This document shows, in pieces, positions 31,801 to 40,221 of a DNA stretch of 64,000 nucleotides. Origin of the DNA: Phymatolithon calcareum (lineage: Eukaryota > Rhodophyta > Florideophyceae > Hapalidiales); the NCBI GenBank assembly GCA_977006965.1, contig OZ345367.1:2170001-2234000 (forward strand), read 5' to 3'. The notes under the pieces were generated by a model. It searched no databases. It was not told where the DNA came from and saw nothing but the letters and a program-made list of their open reading frames with translations. A program made the translations under genes and the position numbers. The number at the start of each line of letters is the position of its first letter. Position 1 is the first letter of the stretch.

Positions 31801-34585
31801 TCCAGAGTCATCAATATGCGCCAGCGTGCTGCATCAACTTGCTCGCATAAATCAAAATGAAGGTGCTTTCGACGAGGCGGAGCAGCTTTATCGGGAAAGC
31901 TTGCGAATGTATCGTGCCGTGCATGGAGAAGATACCGTGCATCCAAGTATCGCGGCGTCGATCCACCAGCTGGGCGGAGTGATGAAAGCTAAAGGGGTTT
32001 TGGACGAGGCGGAGCAGCTTTATCGGGAAAGCTTGCGAATGTATCGTGCGGTCCATGGAGAAGATACCGTGCATCCATATATCGCGGCGTCGCTGGGCAA
32101 TCTCGGCGGAGTGATGAAAGCTAAAGGGGTTTTGGACGAGGCGGAGCAGCTTTATCGGGAAAGCTTGCGAATGTATCGTGCGGTCCATGGAGAAGATACC
32201 GTGCATCCATATATCGCGGCGTCGCTGGGCAATCTCGGCGGAGTGATGGAAGCTAAGGGGGTTTTGGACGAGGCGGAGCAGCTTTATCGGGAAAGCTTGC
32301 GAATGAAGCGTGCCGTGCATGGAGAAGATACCGTGCATCCAAGTATCGCGACGGCTCTACACCAGCTGGGCGGAGTGATGAAAGCTAAAGGGGCTTTGGA
32401 CGAGGCGGAGCAGCTTTATCGGGAAAGCTTGCGAATGAACCGTGTCGTGCATGGAGAAGATACCGTACATCCAGATATCGCGGCGTCGCTCCACCAGCTG
32501 GGCGGAGTGATGGAAGCTAAAGGGGTTTTGGACAAGGCGGAGCAGCTTTATCGGGAAAGCTTGCGAATGAAGCGTGCGATCCATGGAGAAGATACCGTGC
32601 ATCCAAGTATCGCGTTGTCGCTGGGCAATCTGGGCGGAGTGATGGAAGCTAAAGGTGTTTTGGACGAGGCGGAGCAGCTTTATCGAGAAAGCTTGCGAAT
32701 GTATCGTGCCGTGCATGGAGAAGATACCGTGCATCCAAGTATCGCGGCGTCGCTGGGTAATCTCGGCGGAGTGATGAAAGCTAAAGGGGTTTTGGACAAG
32801 GCGGAGCAGCTTTATCGGGAAAGCTTGCGAATGAAGCGTGCGATCCATGGAGAAGATACCGTGCATCCATATATCGCGGCGTCGCTGGGCAATCTCGGCG
32901 GAGTGATGAAAGCTAAAGGGGTTTTGGACGAGGCGGAGCAGCTTTATCGGGAAAGCTTGCGAATGTATCGTGCCGTGCATGGAGAAGATACCGTGCATCC
33001 ATATATCGCGGCGTCGCTGGGCAATCTCGGCGGAGTGATGGAAGCTAAGGGGGTTTTGGACGAGGCGGAGCAGCTTTATCGGGAAAGCTTGCGAATGAAG
33101 CGTGCCGTGCATGGAGAAGATACCGTGCATCCAAGTATCGCGACGGCTCTACACCAGCTGGGCGGAGTGATGAAAGCTAAAGGGGCTTTGGACAAGGCGG
33201 AGCAGCTTTATCGGGAAAGCTTGCGAATGAAGCGTGTCGTGCATGGAGAAGATACCGTGCATCCAGATATCGCGGCGTCGCTCCACCAGCTGGGCGGAGT
33301 GATGGAAGCTAAAGGGGTTTTGGACAAGGCGGAGCAGCTTTATCGGGAAAGCTTGCGAATGAAGCGTGCGATCCATGGAGAAGATACAGTGCATCCAAGT
33401 ATCGCGTTGTCGCTGGGCAATCTGGGCGGAGTGATGGAAGCTAAAGGTGTTTTGGACGAGGCGGAGCAGCTTTATCGGGAAAGCTTGCGAATGTATCGTG
33501 CCGTGCATGGAGAAGATACCGTGCATCCAGATATCGCGGCGTCGCTGGGCAATCTGGGCAGAGTGATGGAAGCTAAAGGGGTTTTGGACAAGGCGGAGCA
33601 GCTTTATCGGGAAAGCTTGCGAATGGAGCGTGCGGTCCATGGAGAAGATACCGTGCATCCAAGTATCGCGTCGTCGCTCCACCAGCTGGGCGGAGTGATG
33701 AAAGCTAAAGGTGTTTTGGACGAGGCGGAGCAGCTTTATCGGGAAAGCTTGCGAATGAAGCGTGCGATCCATGGAGAAGATACCGTGCATCCAAGTATCG
33801 CGTTGTCGCTGGGTAATCTCGGCGTAGTGATGGAAGCTAAATGGGTTTTGGACGAGGCGGAGCAGCTTTATCGGGAAAGCTTGCGAATGAAGCGTGCGGT
33901 CCATGGAGAAGATACCGTGCATCCAGATATCGCGACGTCGCTACACCAGCTGGGCGGAGTGATGAAAGCTAAAGGGGTTTTGGACAAGGCGGAGCAGCTT
34001 TATCGAGAAAGCTTGCGAATGAAGCGTGCCGTGCATGGAGAAGATACCGTGCATCCAGATATCGCGGCGTCGCTCCACCAGCTGGACGGAGTGATGAAAG
34101 CTAAAGGGGCTTTGGACGAGGCGGAGCAGCTTTATCGGGAAAGCTTGCGAATGAAGCGTGCGATCCATGGAGAAGATACCGTGCATCCAGATATCGCGGC
34201 GTCGCTGGGCAATCTGGGCGGAGTGATGGAAGCTAAAGGGGTTTTGGACAAGGCGGAGCAGCTTTATCGGGAAAGCTTGCGAATGGGGCGTGCGGTCCAT
34301 GGAGAAGATACCGTGCATCCAAGTATCGCGTCGTCGCTCCACCAGCTGGGCGGAGTGATGAAAGCTAAAGGTGTTTTGGACGAGGCGGAGCAGCTTTATC
34401 GGGAAAGCTTGCGAATGAAGCGTGCGGTCCATGGAGAAGATACCGTGCATCCAGATATCGCGGCGTCGCTGGGCAATCTGGGCGGAGTGATGGAAGCTAA
34501 AGGTGTTTTGGACGAGGCGGAGCAGCTTTATCGGGAAAGCTTGCGAATGAACCGTGCCGTGCATGGAGAAGATGCCGTGAATTGA
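28814..34585 (+). CDS. NLR-like protein: NB-ARC-type NTPase with 20 near-identical TPR units
   Basis: One uninterrupted frame of 1923 codons. Residues 1-155 end in a PH-like signature (KTVVIVASSESERSDWISTL, about 124-143). Residues 225-410 look all-helical and could be a bundle-type signalling domain. The STAND/NB-ARC NTPase starts at FVGR (423-426), with a P-loop GGAGKT at 449-454, Walker B LCLDNADD at 530-537, VIVTSR after it and a winged-helix-like region near 700. From residue 1020 to the end there are 20 complete and one partial unit of 44 residues of the kinesin-light-chain TPR type (AEQLYRESLRM...HGEDTVHP). This is the architecture of fungal and animal NB-ARC-TPR proteins that act in non-self recognition or cell death. 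That role is inference from architecture. No intron is needed. Confidence 0.9.
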   Translation: MNSSAHIPAMSPTPNVSENLFPKALVYQSEENARSTQASPRKAWLAFASALRWKYVKDAANLEAPLTLLDFRCDECLVLDRLPTDAAWKHVEDAVRPFQGNTDGGPALCVSGRLPSRIPVVRGRKTVVIVASSESERSDWISTLRVRIAPWKALMEIYRTLVSGRVSSGVPVLAIASVIHDQVASKRHLIMPPVSAAAGTSHCSDSGSGSPILRLADTLDSSSRIPEFVESVAIIVKVLRESVPNVAETAERVADVAKCVTVVGAAFQVVALGARLAHMVCEGARGRQILPRLHSELETLSVAASESTIAVLNPEAGIDDLRIEAIFKFQEECMQTLEGIEDQLMRGKVWQAMSSSMVSDAESKVKSFHERLVAIRNTGDVAIVKVAVDEMKREIDKNQTLGNVGSSGYNRDVLPMPSLSPYFVGRGKEREKLENILQRFGSAAITQYGGAGKTQLMVSFAESARRNGLVPGGAFWVPVAGNEAQILSSVGDFAQRLGRFYLPESERSSVGPVIGALRRALDSVEGRWMLCLDNADDEEAAEVLGEIAKLAEGECGWVIVTSRRGDPMLWSGLAEGQMLKLSPLEEEDAMLVLLKFKNAESRRAKGDTAMYSALERLKYEDPEEYRALADLGGRKEMYGLAGLPLALVQAGSYIASAGITIAEYVEVYKKQWKNEDLSLVFRKAMKSYGVREEQRAIWTTWKVNMSKLDRLSRSVLRAVAMLGDRGIPEGLMKRVVMECSRDESMGESSNLPYFNIVKLELVNEASLLSMENESGTSRDTVFKLHTMIRLCVRTDAGTERRACQSRALRAVHACVSQVLEEDGFNFNSLPGVYVETMRYLLPHAVSVVKEQMQVSRRIAMEMFATKSEPLANFAIDMLLSSGRAREADDLCSIVLPLVSWEDRKLDMRELASKLVFALTCVRTIEETKRQQDREKWFKYILLRSTARYAIGQFRDSENDARNALRKIQSGGQNWHTQLAVSIRRHFRQLENGQSFYPESSICASVLHQLARINQNEGAFDEAEQLYRESLRMYRAVHGEDTVHPSIAASIHQLGGVMKAKGVLDEAEQLYRESLRMYRAVHGEDTVHPYIAASLGNLGGVMKAKGVLDEAEQLYRESLRMYRAVHGEDTVHPYIAASLGNLGGVMEAKGVLDEAEQLYRESLRMKRAVHGEDTVHPSIATALHQLGGVMKAKGALDEAEQLYRESLRMNRVVHGEDTVHPDIAASLHQLGGVMEAKGVLDKAEQLYRESLRMKRAIHGEDTVHPSIALSLGNLGGVMEAKGVLDEAEQLYRESLRMYRAVHGEDTVHPSIAASLGNLGGVMKAKGVLDKAEQLYRESLRMKRAIHGEDTVHPYIAASLGNLGGVMKAKGVLDEAEQLYRESLRMYRAVHGEDTVHPYIAASLGNLGGVMEAKGVLDEAEQLYRESLRMKRAVHGEDTVHPSIATALHQLGGVMKAKGALDKAEQLYRESLRMKRVVHGEDTVHPDIAASLHQLGGVMEAKGVLDKAEQLYRESLRMKRAIHGEDTVHPSIALSLGNLGGVMEAKGVLDEAEQLYRESLRMYRAVHGEDTVHPDIAASLGNLGRVMEAKGVLDKAEQLYRESLRMERAVHGEDTVHPSIASSLHQLGGVMKAKGVLDEAEQLYRESLRMKRAIHGEDTVHPSIALSLGNLGVVMEAKWVLDEAEQLYRESLRMKRAVHGEDTVHPDIATSLHQLGGVMKAKGVLDKAEQLYRESLRMKRAVHGEDTVHPDIAASLHQLDGVMKAKGALDEAEQLYRESLRMKRAIHGEDTVHPDIAASLGNLGGVMEAKGVLDKAEQLYRESLRMGRAVHGEDTVHPSIASSLHQLGGVMKAKGVLDEAEQLYRESLRMKRAVHGEDTVHPDIAASLGNLGGVMEAKGVLDEAEQLYRESLRMNRAVHGEDAVN
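31871..34585 (+). repeat. Coding tandem array, 132-bp TPR unit, 20.6 copies
   Basis: Unit n starts at 31871 + 132(n-1) without a single indel over 20 units. Most positions are identical. Variation clusters at fixed positions: 2 (Glu/Lys), 14 (Tyr, Lys, Asn, Glu, Gly), 16-17, 26 (Ser, Tyr, Asp), 29-30, 32-33 (Gly-Asn or His-Gln), 39 (Lys/Glu) and 43 (Val/Ala). Units 3-7 (32135-32794) and 9-13 (32927-33586) carry the same succession of variants, so a six-unit, 792-bp block was duplicated. Units 14 and 19 form a second, five-unit echo. Confidence 0.95.
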
Positions 34586-34930
34586 GAAATCGCGGTTTCG
34601 GTGGGCAATTTCGTCGGAGTGGTGGAATCTAAAGGCTTTTTGGACTAGGCGGAGGTGCTGTTTCGCGAAAGCCTCGGAATTCTGCTTGTCGTTCATGGAG
34701 AAGATGCCGTGAATCGAGACATCGCGATTCCGCTGGGCAAACTCGTCTGGGTGATGAGAGCCAAAGGCTTTTTGGACGAGGCGGATGAGTTTTACCGCGA
34801 ACGTCAGCGCATGAAGAATGCCGTCCATGGATAAGATGCTGTGCATCTAGAAATCGCCGCATTGTTGCACCAGCTGGGCGGAGTGGGCAAACTAAATCCG
34901 TTTTGGACGAGATAGAGGAACTGTACGCGA
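34586..34930 (+). pseudogene. Degenerate TPR units beyond the stop codon
   Basis: The array continues in register after the TGA at 34583-34585. Unit 22 starts at 34643 with gac tag, unit 23 at 34775, and a further remnant at 34906 after a one-base loss. These units carry many substitutions, several stops and a frameshift, in contrast to the near-identical coding units. The gene once extended further and has lost its 3' end. Confidence 0.85.
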
Positions 34931-35311
34931 AAGCGTGGACAATTGCGTTCTGGATGTGAATTGCTTATCTAAGAAGGAAACTGCAGCTCTCGATGCACAA
35001 GTGCTTTCCGTGTTCGATACGGAATGCACGCATGCGACAGCTACCCACACGGAAGTTCAGCCTGTTCATTCGTGCCGTTTGTACCAATGGCTTCTGTACG
35101 GATCCCCCTCGCCGTACAGTACCTTGCGAACAGTTCTGGTGTGGCTTTTTTGTGGACCTGCGCTGTTTGCCGAGAGCACAAAAAGACATTTCGGGAGCAA
35201 CTTGAAAATGACAGGCCGGAAAAATAGACACTGATTTATGAAACTTATTTTTATGAAGGACTCTGGCTGAGACCGTATCGAACGCCTCGGACAATTGGTG
35301 TGCAGCACCTA
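34931..35311. other. Spacer between NLR-like gene remnant and right duplication copy
   Basis: About 380 bases without a supportable feature. Confidence 0.4.
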
Positions 35312-37085
35312 AGAAACTGCAACGGGCTGCACCTTCACATTGATTGATTGATTGACTGATTGCGTTTCATGGATACTTGTGCTGCTTCAAAGCCATGGAC
35401 TGCGTTAGCCACGCCAACGCTACCCAGCCCGTCCACAACATTTGTTCGCTTGCTTTGAGTGGCGTCATCCCTCGCCTGCGGACGGTGCTTGCCATGCACC
35501 ATCACAAGACAGGCGTCACATCGGTCGCTCAGATGCAAACTGCGCGTGAGAGAGAAGCTGCGAATTTGCGAAATAGGAAGCTTCTCGCAAAGGATACCAC
35601 AACAAGCTTTGAGGGCACCGTAAAAATTGAACGTCCAGAAATGTGACAGAGAATATATTCCTGCCTACACGAATGCGCACGCAAGGAATGGGTGCTGTCT
35701 GTCTTGCCTTGCACTAAAAGCGGCAGAGGCAAACACAATAAGCGTTCCACCTGAAACTCAGTGAGCGGTGGGCATTAATTCCATTCCGAATTGAATCACT
35801 ACACCGGTGCGGTACACGGCCGGGAGCGCAATCGGGCTTTGCGACGTTCATGCAGTCGTTCTCCTCTCACCGCATGCAGAATTTTCGACGCCTCCGCACG
35901 CACGCCGCGAGCGCTCGCCACCTCCCTCGCTCATTGAATGCGGCTCAGCTCCGGTGGTCAGCGACAGTTCCTTCAGAAAATCCGAACTCCCTCGACATGC
36001 ACAGGAATGGATTTATACACGTCGTGGATATCTTCTTCTTCACCGTAAAGAAGCACACGCTGCTTCGACCTTGTTCTTCACTTTGCGGCGAAACTTTTCA
36101 AAGTGAATATCTTGGAACTATGCTATAATTAGAGTATTGTTCTATTTGTTGGCCTTCTCTCCCCAAGCAGTTTATTCACCGGCCACAACCCGGACGAGAA
36201 GATCTCACCGGTGTTTGAAAGAGTCAGACTCCACTGCAGTTTTAGCCTTTCGTTTGATGAGAGATCGGAGGAGGGCCAGCAGTCGAGAGCCGGGTTTACG
36301 TCTTCTGTGCGATGCGAAGCAGTGCGCGGGGCATACATGTTGTTAATGGAGGGAATGACTGGCGCTCATCCAGATGACAACATTAGTTTAGTTTCGGTTG
36401 CCTTCTTTCGCCGCGAAAAGTAGCCGAAATTACAGATTTATCTGTAAAGATCCGCTGCGTCAGTCAAGCTCAAGTAACGAGTTTAAGCCGTTCCGCCTCT
36501 AACTACTGTAGACTTGTGCTGACACATCCATATCCTTCGTCTTCTGTTATGCTTATAAATCTGTTGATAAGCTTGCTAAATCCGGGCGAAAGAAACGATG
36601 TCTGTCGAAAAGTATAGAATCTGGACAAGCATTGCACTGTTCTTACCAGCAATCGTACCAATCATTTCAACATGACTACAGGGCAATGCAATCATTTGCA
36701 ATGGCTGCAATAATGTGAAATCGCGTCGGAAAGCTCGACATACTTGGAGACAAACTATGGGCAATATCGCATCGGGGAATGAGGTTGCGGCCGTCGCCGT
36801 ATATTGTGATATAGAGGATATCTTCTTTAAGATCTTATCTCTCGTTTTCATGCCCATGAGAATTAATGGCGTGAAAAGCAACATAGTTTCACGAAACACA
36901 GAAGAAAGTTTATCAAACCATCGGAAAGGGACGAAGATGAATGTCCTCCACGTCCAGGCGCAATGACACACATTTAATAAGTGGGCAATACAGTTTGACC
37001 ACAGCACCTTTTGGTCGCACGACACTCAATTTCATCGGGTGTTCTCGATCTTCTGATACACAGCTCGGTGCCGCCAGTAACCGCC

Positions 37086-37829
37086 ATGGGGGCCGTTTCG
37101 GCGGCGACCGGCCGTGAATTTAATTCCAACGTTCCCAAAGATCCCGAGCTAAAGATCATAACACTTACCTGCCCTCGACATCGCGCCTCTCAACAACAAG
37201 CAATCAAGGTGCCACATTGCAACATCCGCCTCTGTTCGCTCGCCGGCATCGAGCAATTGCTTTCTTCCATCTTAAAGCTTTCAATCATAGCACTTGGCTC
37301 ACGTCATTAATATGCCACCCAGGAGCTCTATCATCTGCACTCGGCCAGGCTTGCGGGCGTCGGCCGATGTCCAGGTGCATCATCTGGAAAATGGCATTGA
37401 GCCGAGAGGAATACACGACGACCCGCCCGAGTTTTTACGATCCCTAATGGCATACGGGAATCTTGTTGACACCGACGCGCTTGGTCTGGTGAAACAATCT
37501 CCGACTCAGGCCTTGACGCTCCGAAATGGGCATCAAGACCCCGAGGTAGCGCCGTATTCCATGCTATCCTCAAGATGAGAGATGACCTTATACGGGGTGA
37601 CAGTCCCGGTGGCGGTCATTCTCCAGCGAAAGATCAAGCTGATCTAAACAAGATCATCGACATGAGTTCTGATGCAATTGAAAGGATGGCCGACGAAGAT
37701 CCCGCCGCACTATACGCCGGTAAACTCTGTCACCTCAATCCTTCATCAACACCAAGATTTGTCGGCGTCTCATGGGAACTCCAGCAGGCAGAAGACATCA
37801 ATGCTCAGATCGCTTTTGGCGCGTTATAG
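37086..37829 (+). other. Candidate unrecognised spliced gene in the right copy
   Basis: The 3.2 kb between the duplication edge and PPOX contains no recognised gene. The best coding candidate begins at an ATG in a strong context (37086). Open stretches in different frames follow, one ending at 37578 and a last one of 84 codons at 37575-37829 containing DQADLNKIIDM and PRFVGVSWELQQ. Introns would be needed to join them and I cannot place them. The left copy has a one-base insertion in the last stretch. Confidence 0.22.
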
Positions 37830-38346
37830 CTGGCCACAATTTGGCGCAAGTATGTCTCAGATCGAGCCATATTTCAGCTGTCCTGTTCCCTGCCTCGTGG
37901 TACGGCTCCCAGTTAATGTTTCCTTGAATCGGAGTCTTGTGCGCGTGCAACATCTATAAATCCACTTTGTTTTCGGCCTCAGTCATTCATCCGTGATTGT
38001 GACCCAAATGCTGAACTCCATTTGGTTGCAGTTGTTTGATGTCACCAGCTTTCCTCCCTGGGCACGGCTGTACTGTGCCATGACGGATCACTGGAGCAGG
38101 GCTCCAGAAATATGATTGCTACGGTTTGTAGCTTCAAGCGCATATGCAATAAGTATTGCTTATCACCTCAGCCTGCAATATGGATTGCAATAAACGACAG
38201 CTCTTCAATACAGACTTCAATACATGAAGTTCAGCAATCAAATTTACGGTTTCGTACACACGGTAATTGCACCGGACAATTCCCTCACTTCGCGTTCAAG
38301 TCGCGGCGGCCTGGGACTGGAAAATAATTTTGGCATCAACTCTTTC

Positions 38347-38394
38347 TGAAGAAGTGCCGTGGTGGTATTAAAATACCACCACCACACTTCTTCA
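38347..38394. repeat. Imperfect 48-bp palindrome downstream of PPOX
   Basis: Identical to the palindrome at 3034-3081 and located about 125 bases past the PPOX stop codon on the minus strand. The conservation is expected from the duplication and does not by itself show function. Confidence 0.7.
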
Positions 38395-38519
38395 TCACGA
38401 ATCAGAGTACGTTGCGGAACGTTTAGAAAGTAGGTCTCCATTTAAAAGAAAGTCCCAAGCTCTCTCCTTGGGGGGAACTGATGAGTTCTAAACAACTACA
38501 TGTAAATCCCTCTCAGCTA

Positions 38520-39977
38520 TCAGCTACCAACCGGCCATTCCTTACCATTTGGATCGTTTAAACTTTTCAGCTTGTCCACATACTCTAAAGCCCGTTCTGC
38601 AGCCGTCATGCCAGAAAAAAGCGTATCTGGTACACCAATACCATTTCTGAAACTCCCAGCGAACACCAAGCCCGGTGCCCGCAACTCCAACTGCTTCACA
38701 GTCCGCACAACATCACCATGTCCCACGTTATATTGTGGGATGCCCTTCTGCCAAACATGTATCTTACTGAAACAAGGATTCCCCTTCACCCCTAGAAACT
38801 CTGTCACTTCCTTGCGTGCAATCTCCAAAATCTCGCTCTCTGACTTTTCCACAATTTTCGGGTTTCGCATGCCGCCCACATAAGCCGTCAGAAATACCTT
38901 GTCTTTCTCTGCATGTCCCCTCGACTTATCCGGATATCCCTCGGAGGAGAATTGAATACCCAGGATCCCCTTCCGCTCTTTCGTTGGTACAAGCACTCCA
39001 AATCCATCAAGCGGATGCGTCACCTGCTCCCGAGAAAATCCGAAGCAGGCCACTCCGACGGGGGCATACTTGACCTTGCGTCCTATTCTCATGATACCCT
39101 TCTCAACAAATTCGATATTTGAGTGCAAATCGGCAAGGGAGTGTGCCGGTAATGCCGATATAACCGCGTCAAACTTTCCTCTCCGATTCACCTGCCAGAA
39201 ACCATCTGCACGTCTGGAGACGGACCTGACGCTTTTCCAATGAACCTTTCCTCCGTGCTCCTCCAGTTTATTCTTCAGAGCGATCGGAAGCGATTGCATA
39301 CCGCCCGCAAACGTTACAGATTGTTTCAGCATCTTTTCAGCTTTTCCCCGTGAAGTCATCAGCATTGGCAGTATTATAGAGCCCTTTTTCCGCTCAAGGT
39401 CCCAGAGCGAATGGAATGTATGCCGCATGGATAACTTTGCCACATTTCCGAAGTAGATCCCGCCAACGGCAGGGTCTACGATGTAGCTCACAAACTCCGG
39501 AGAAATTCGCCGTGCGAAGAACGACGCCACAGTCTCAGACTGTGATTCCTTCTCGTCCTTCAGACGCCTTGCAAACGGCTCAAGGAAGATTCGTAGCTTT
39601 GTCCGAAAGGACAGCAATCTGGACTTTAGTAGCCCGACCGGGCCTACGGGAAATTGCTCCAATACACCGTCCTTCACGATGTACACTGCACGCGCCTTTC
39701 CCGTACGGTGTAGAGTTCTATCGGTCAGCTGTAAATCTTCATGGATCAACGACGATACCTTCGCGTGCTTTAGCTGCATCGAGTTTGCTCCAAGATCGTA
39801 CACGAAACTCGACGCATCGTTAGGATCCACTCGCACACTTCGCAAGACACCGCCCACGCTCTTGTTTTTCTCAAACACATCCACGATTGCACCAGCTTTC
39901 GCCGCCGTGTACGCCGCACTCAGTCCTGCAGGACCTGCGCCGAGTACGGCTATTCGAGTGCGTGTCTCCTTTGGCAT
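38520..39977 (-). CDS. PPOX: Protoporphyrinogen oxidase (HemY/PPOX type)
   Basis: The enzyme oxidises protoporphyrinogen IX to protoporphyrin IX with FAD and oxygen, the last step shared by haem and chlorophyll synthesis. The 485-residue protein opens with the dinucleotide-binding motif (VLGAGPAG, glycines 13, 15, 18) and the acidic end of the second strand (VFEKN), followed by [18 protein letters not shown] segment lies mid-protein, and the C-terminal FAD contact region has [16 protein letters not shown]. Length is close to the usual 450-550. The start ATG lies only seven codons before the FAD motif, so no chloroplast or mitochondrial transit peptide is visible. Either targeting is lost or a 5' exon is missing. 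It is divergent from NOM1. Confidence 0.92.
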   Translation of the reverse strand: MPKETRTRIAVLGAGPAGLSAAYTAAKAGAIVDVFEKNKSVGGVLRSVRVDPNDASSFVYDLGANSMQLKHAKVSSLIHEDLQLTDRTLHRTGKARAVYIVKDGVLEQFPVGPVGLLKSRLLSFRTKLRIFLEPFARRLKDEKESQSETVASFFARRISPEFVSYIVDPAVGGIYFGNVAKLSMRHTFHSLWDLERKKGSIILPMLMTSRGKAEKMLKQSVTFAGGMQSLPIALKNKLEEHGGKVHWKSVRSVSRRADGFWQVNRRGKFDAVISALPAHSLADLHSNIEFVEKGIMRIGRKVKYAPVGVACFGFSREQVTHPLDGFGVLVPTKERKGILGIQFSSEGYPDKSRGHAEKDKVFLTAYVGGMRNPKIVEKSESEILEIARKEVTEFLGVKGNPCFSKIHVWQKGIPQYNVGHGDVVRTVKQLELRAPGLVFAGSFRNGIGVPDTLFSGMTAAERALEYVDKLKSLNDPNGKEWPVGS

Positions 39978-40221
39978 AGCTGCAGTTGCGAATAAGTTGC
40001 GAAGATAGAGCGACTAAACCTCCGCGACTTGCGGGATTATGTGAATGTCGATCGGAACAGCTGGCTTGCTCTGGCGCAGCTGCAAGAGGGTCATTGGTGT
40101 GTGCTGCATCCGATTTATCACGGCTCTTTGAATGTCATAATCGTTTCCTTACAGTTAGCTTTTAGACGCCGGCCAACGTTTGCACCCTTTGTCAATTCCA
40201 AGTTCTCCGGACGAGCACGTC
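39978..40221. promoter_or_regulatory. Shared divergent promoter region, PPOX and NOM1
   Basis: The start codons of the two divergent genes are 244 bases apart, so this interval must hold both promoters. It includes gtttccttacag (40143-40154), a good splice-acceptor shape, which leaves open a short upstream NOM1 exon. No TATA or other motif can be assigned. Confidence 0.4.

Noticed and set aside
31811-34846. Long minus-strand open frames opposite the TPR array (four frames of 175-301 codons)
   Set aside because: They only mirror the 132-bp periodicity of the sense gene, since a stop-free antisense frame in one unit is stop-free in all. Their repeats have no independent variation.
31871-34906. 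Regular repeat array as a CRISPR or satellite
   Set aside because: The unit is coding, is 132 bp with no spacers, and translates to TPR motifs in one frame with the upstream NTPase. The host is eukaryotic.
40180-40221. TTG-initiated extension of NOM1
   Set aside because: A non-ATG start is not needed. The ATG at 40222 precedes the conserved basic start, and the left copy's loss of exactly this ATG fits its pseudogene status.
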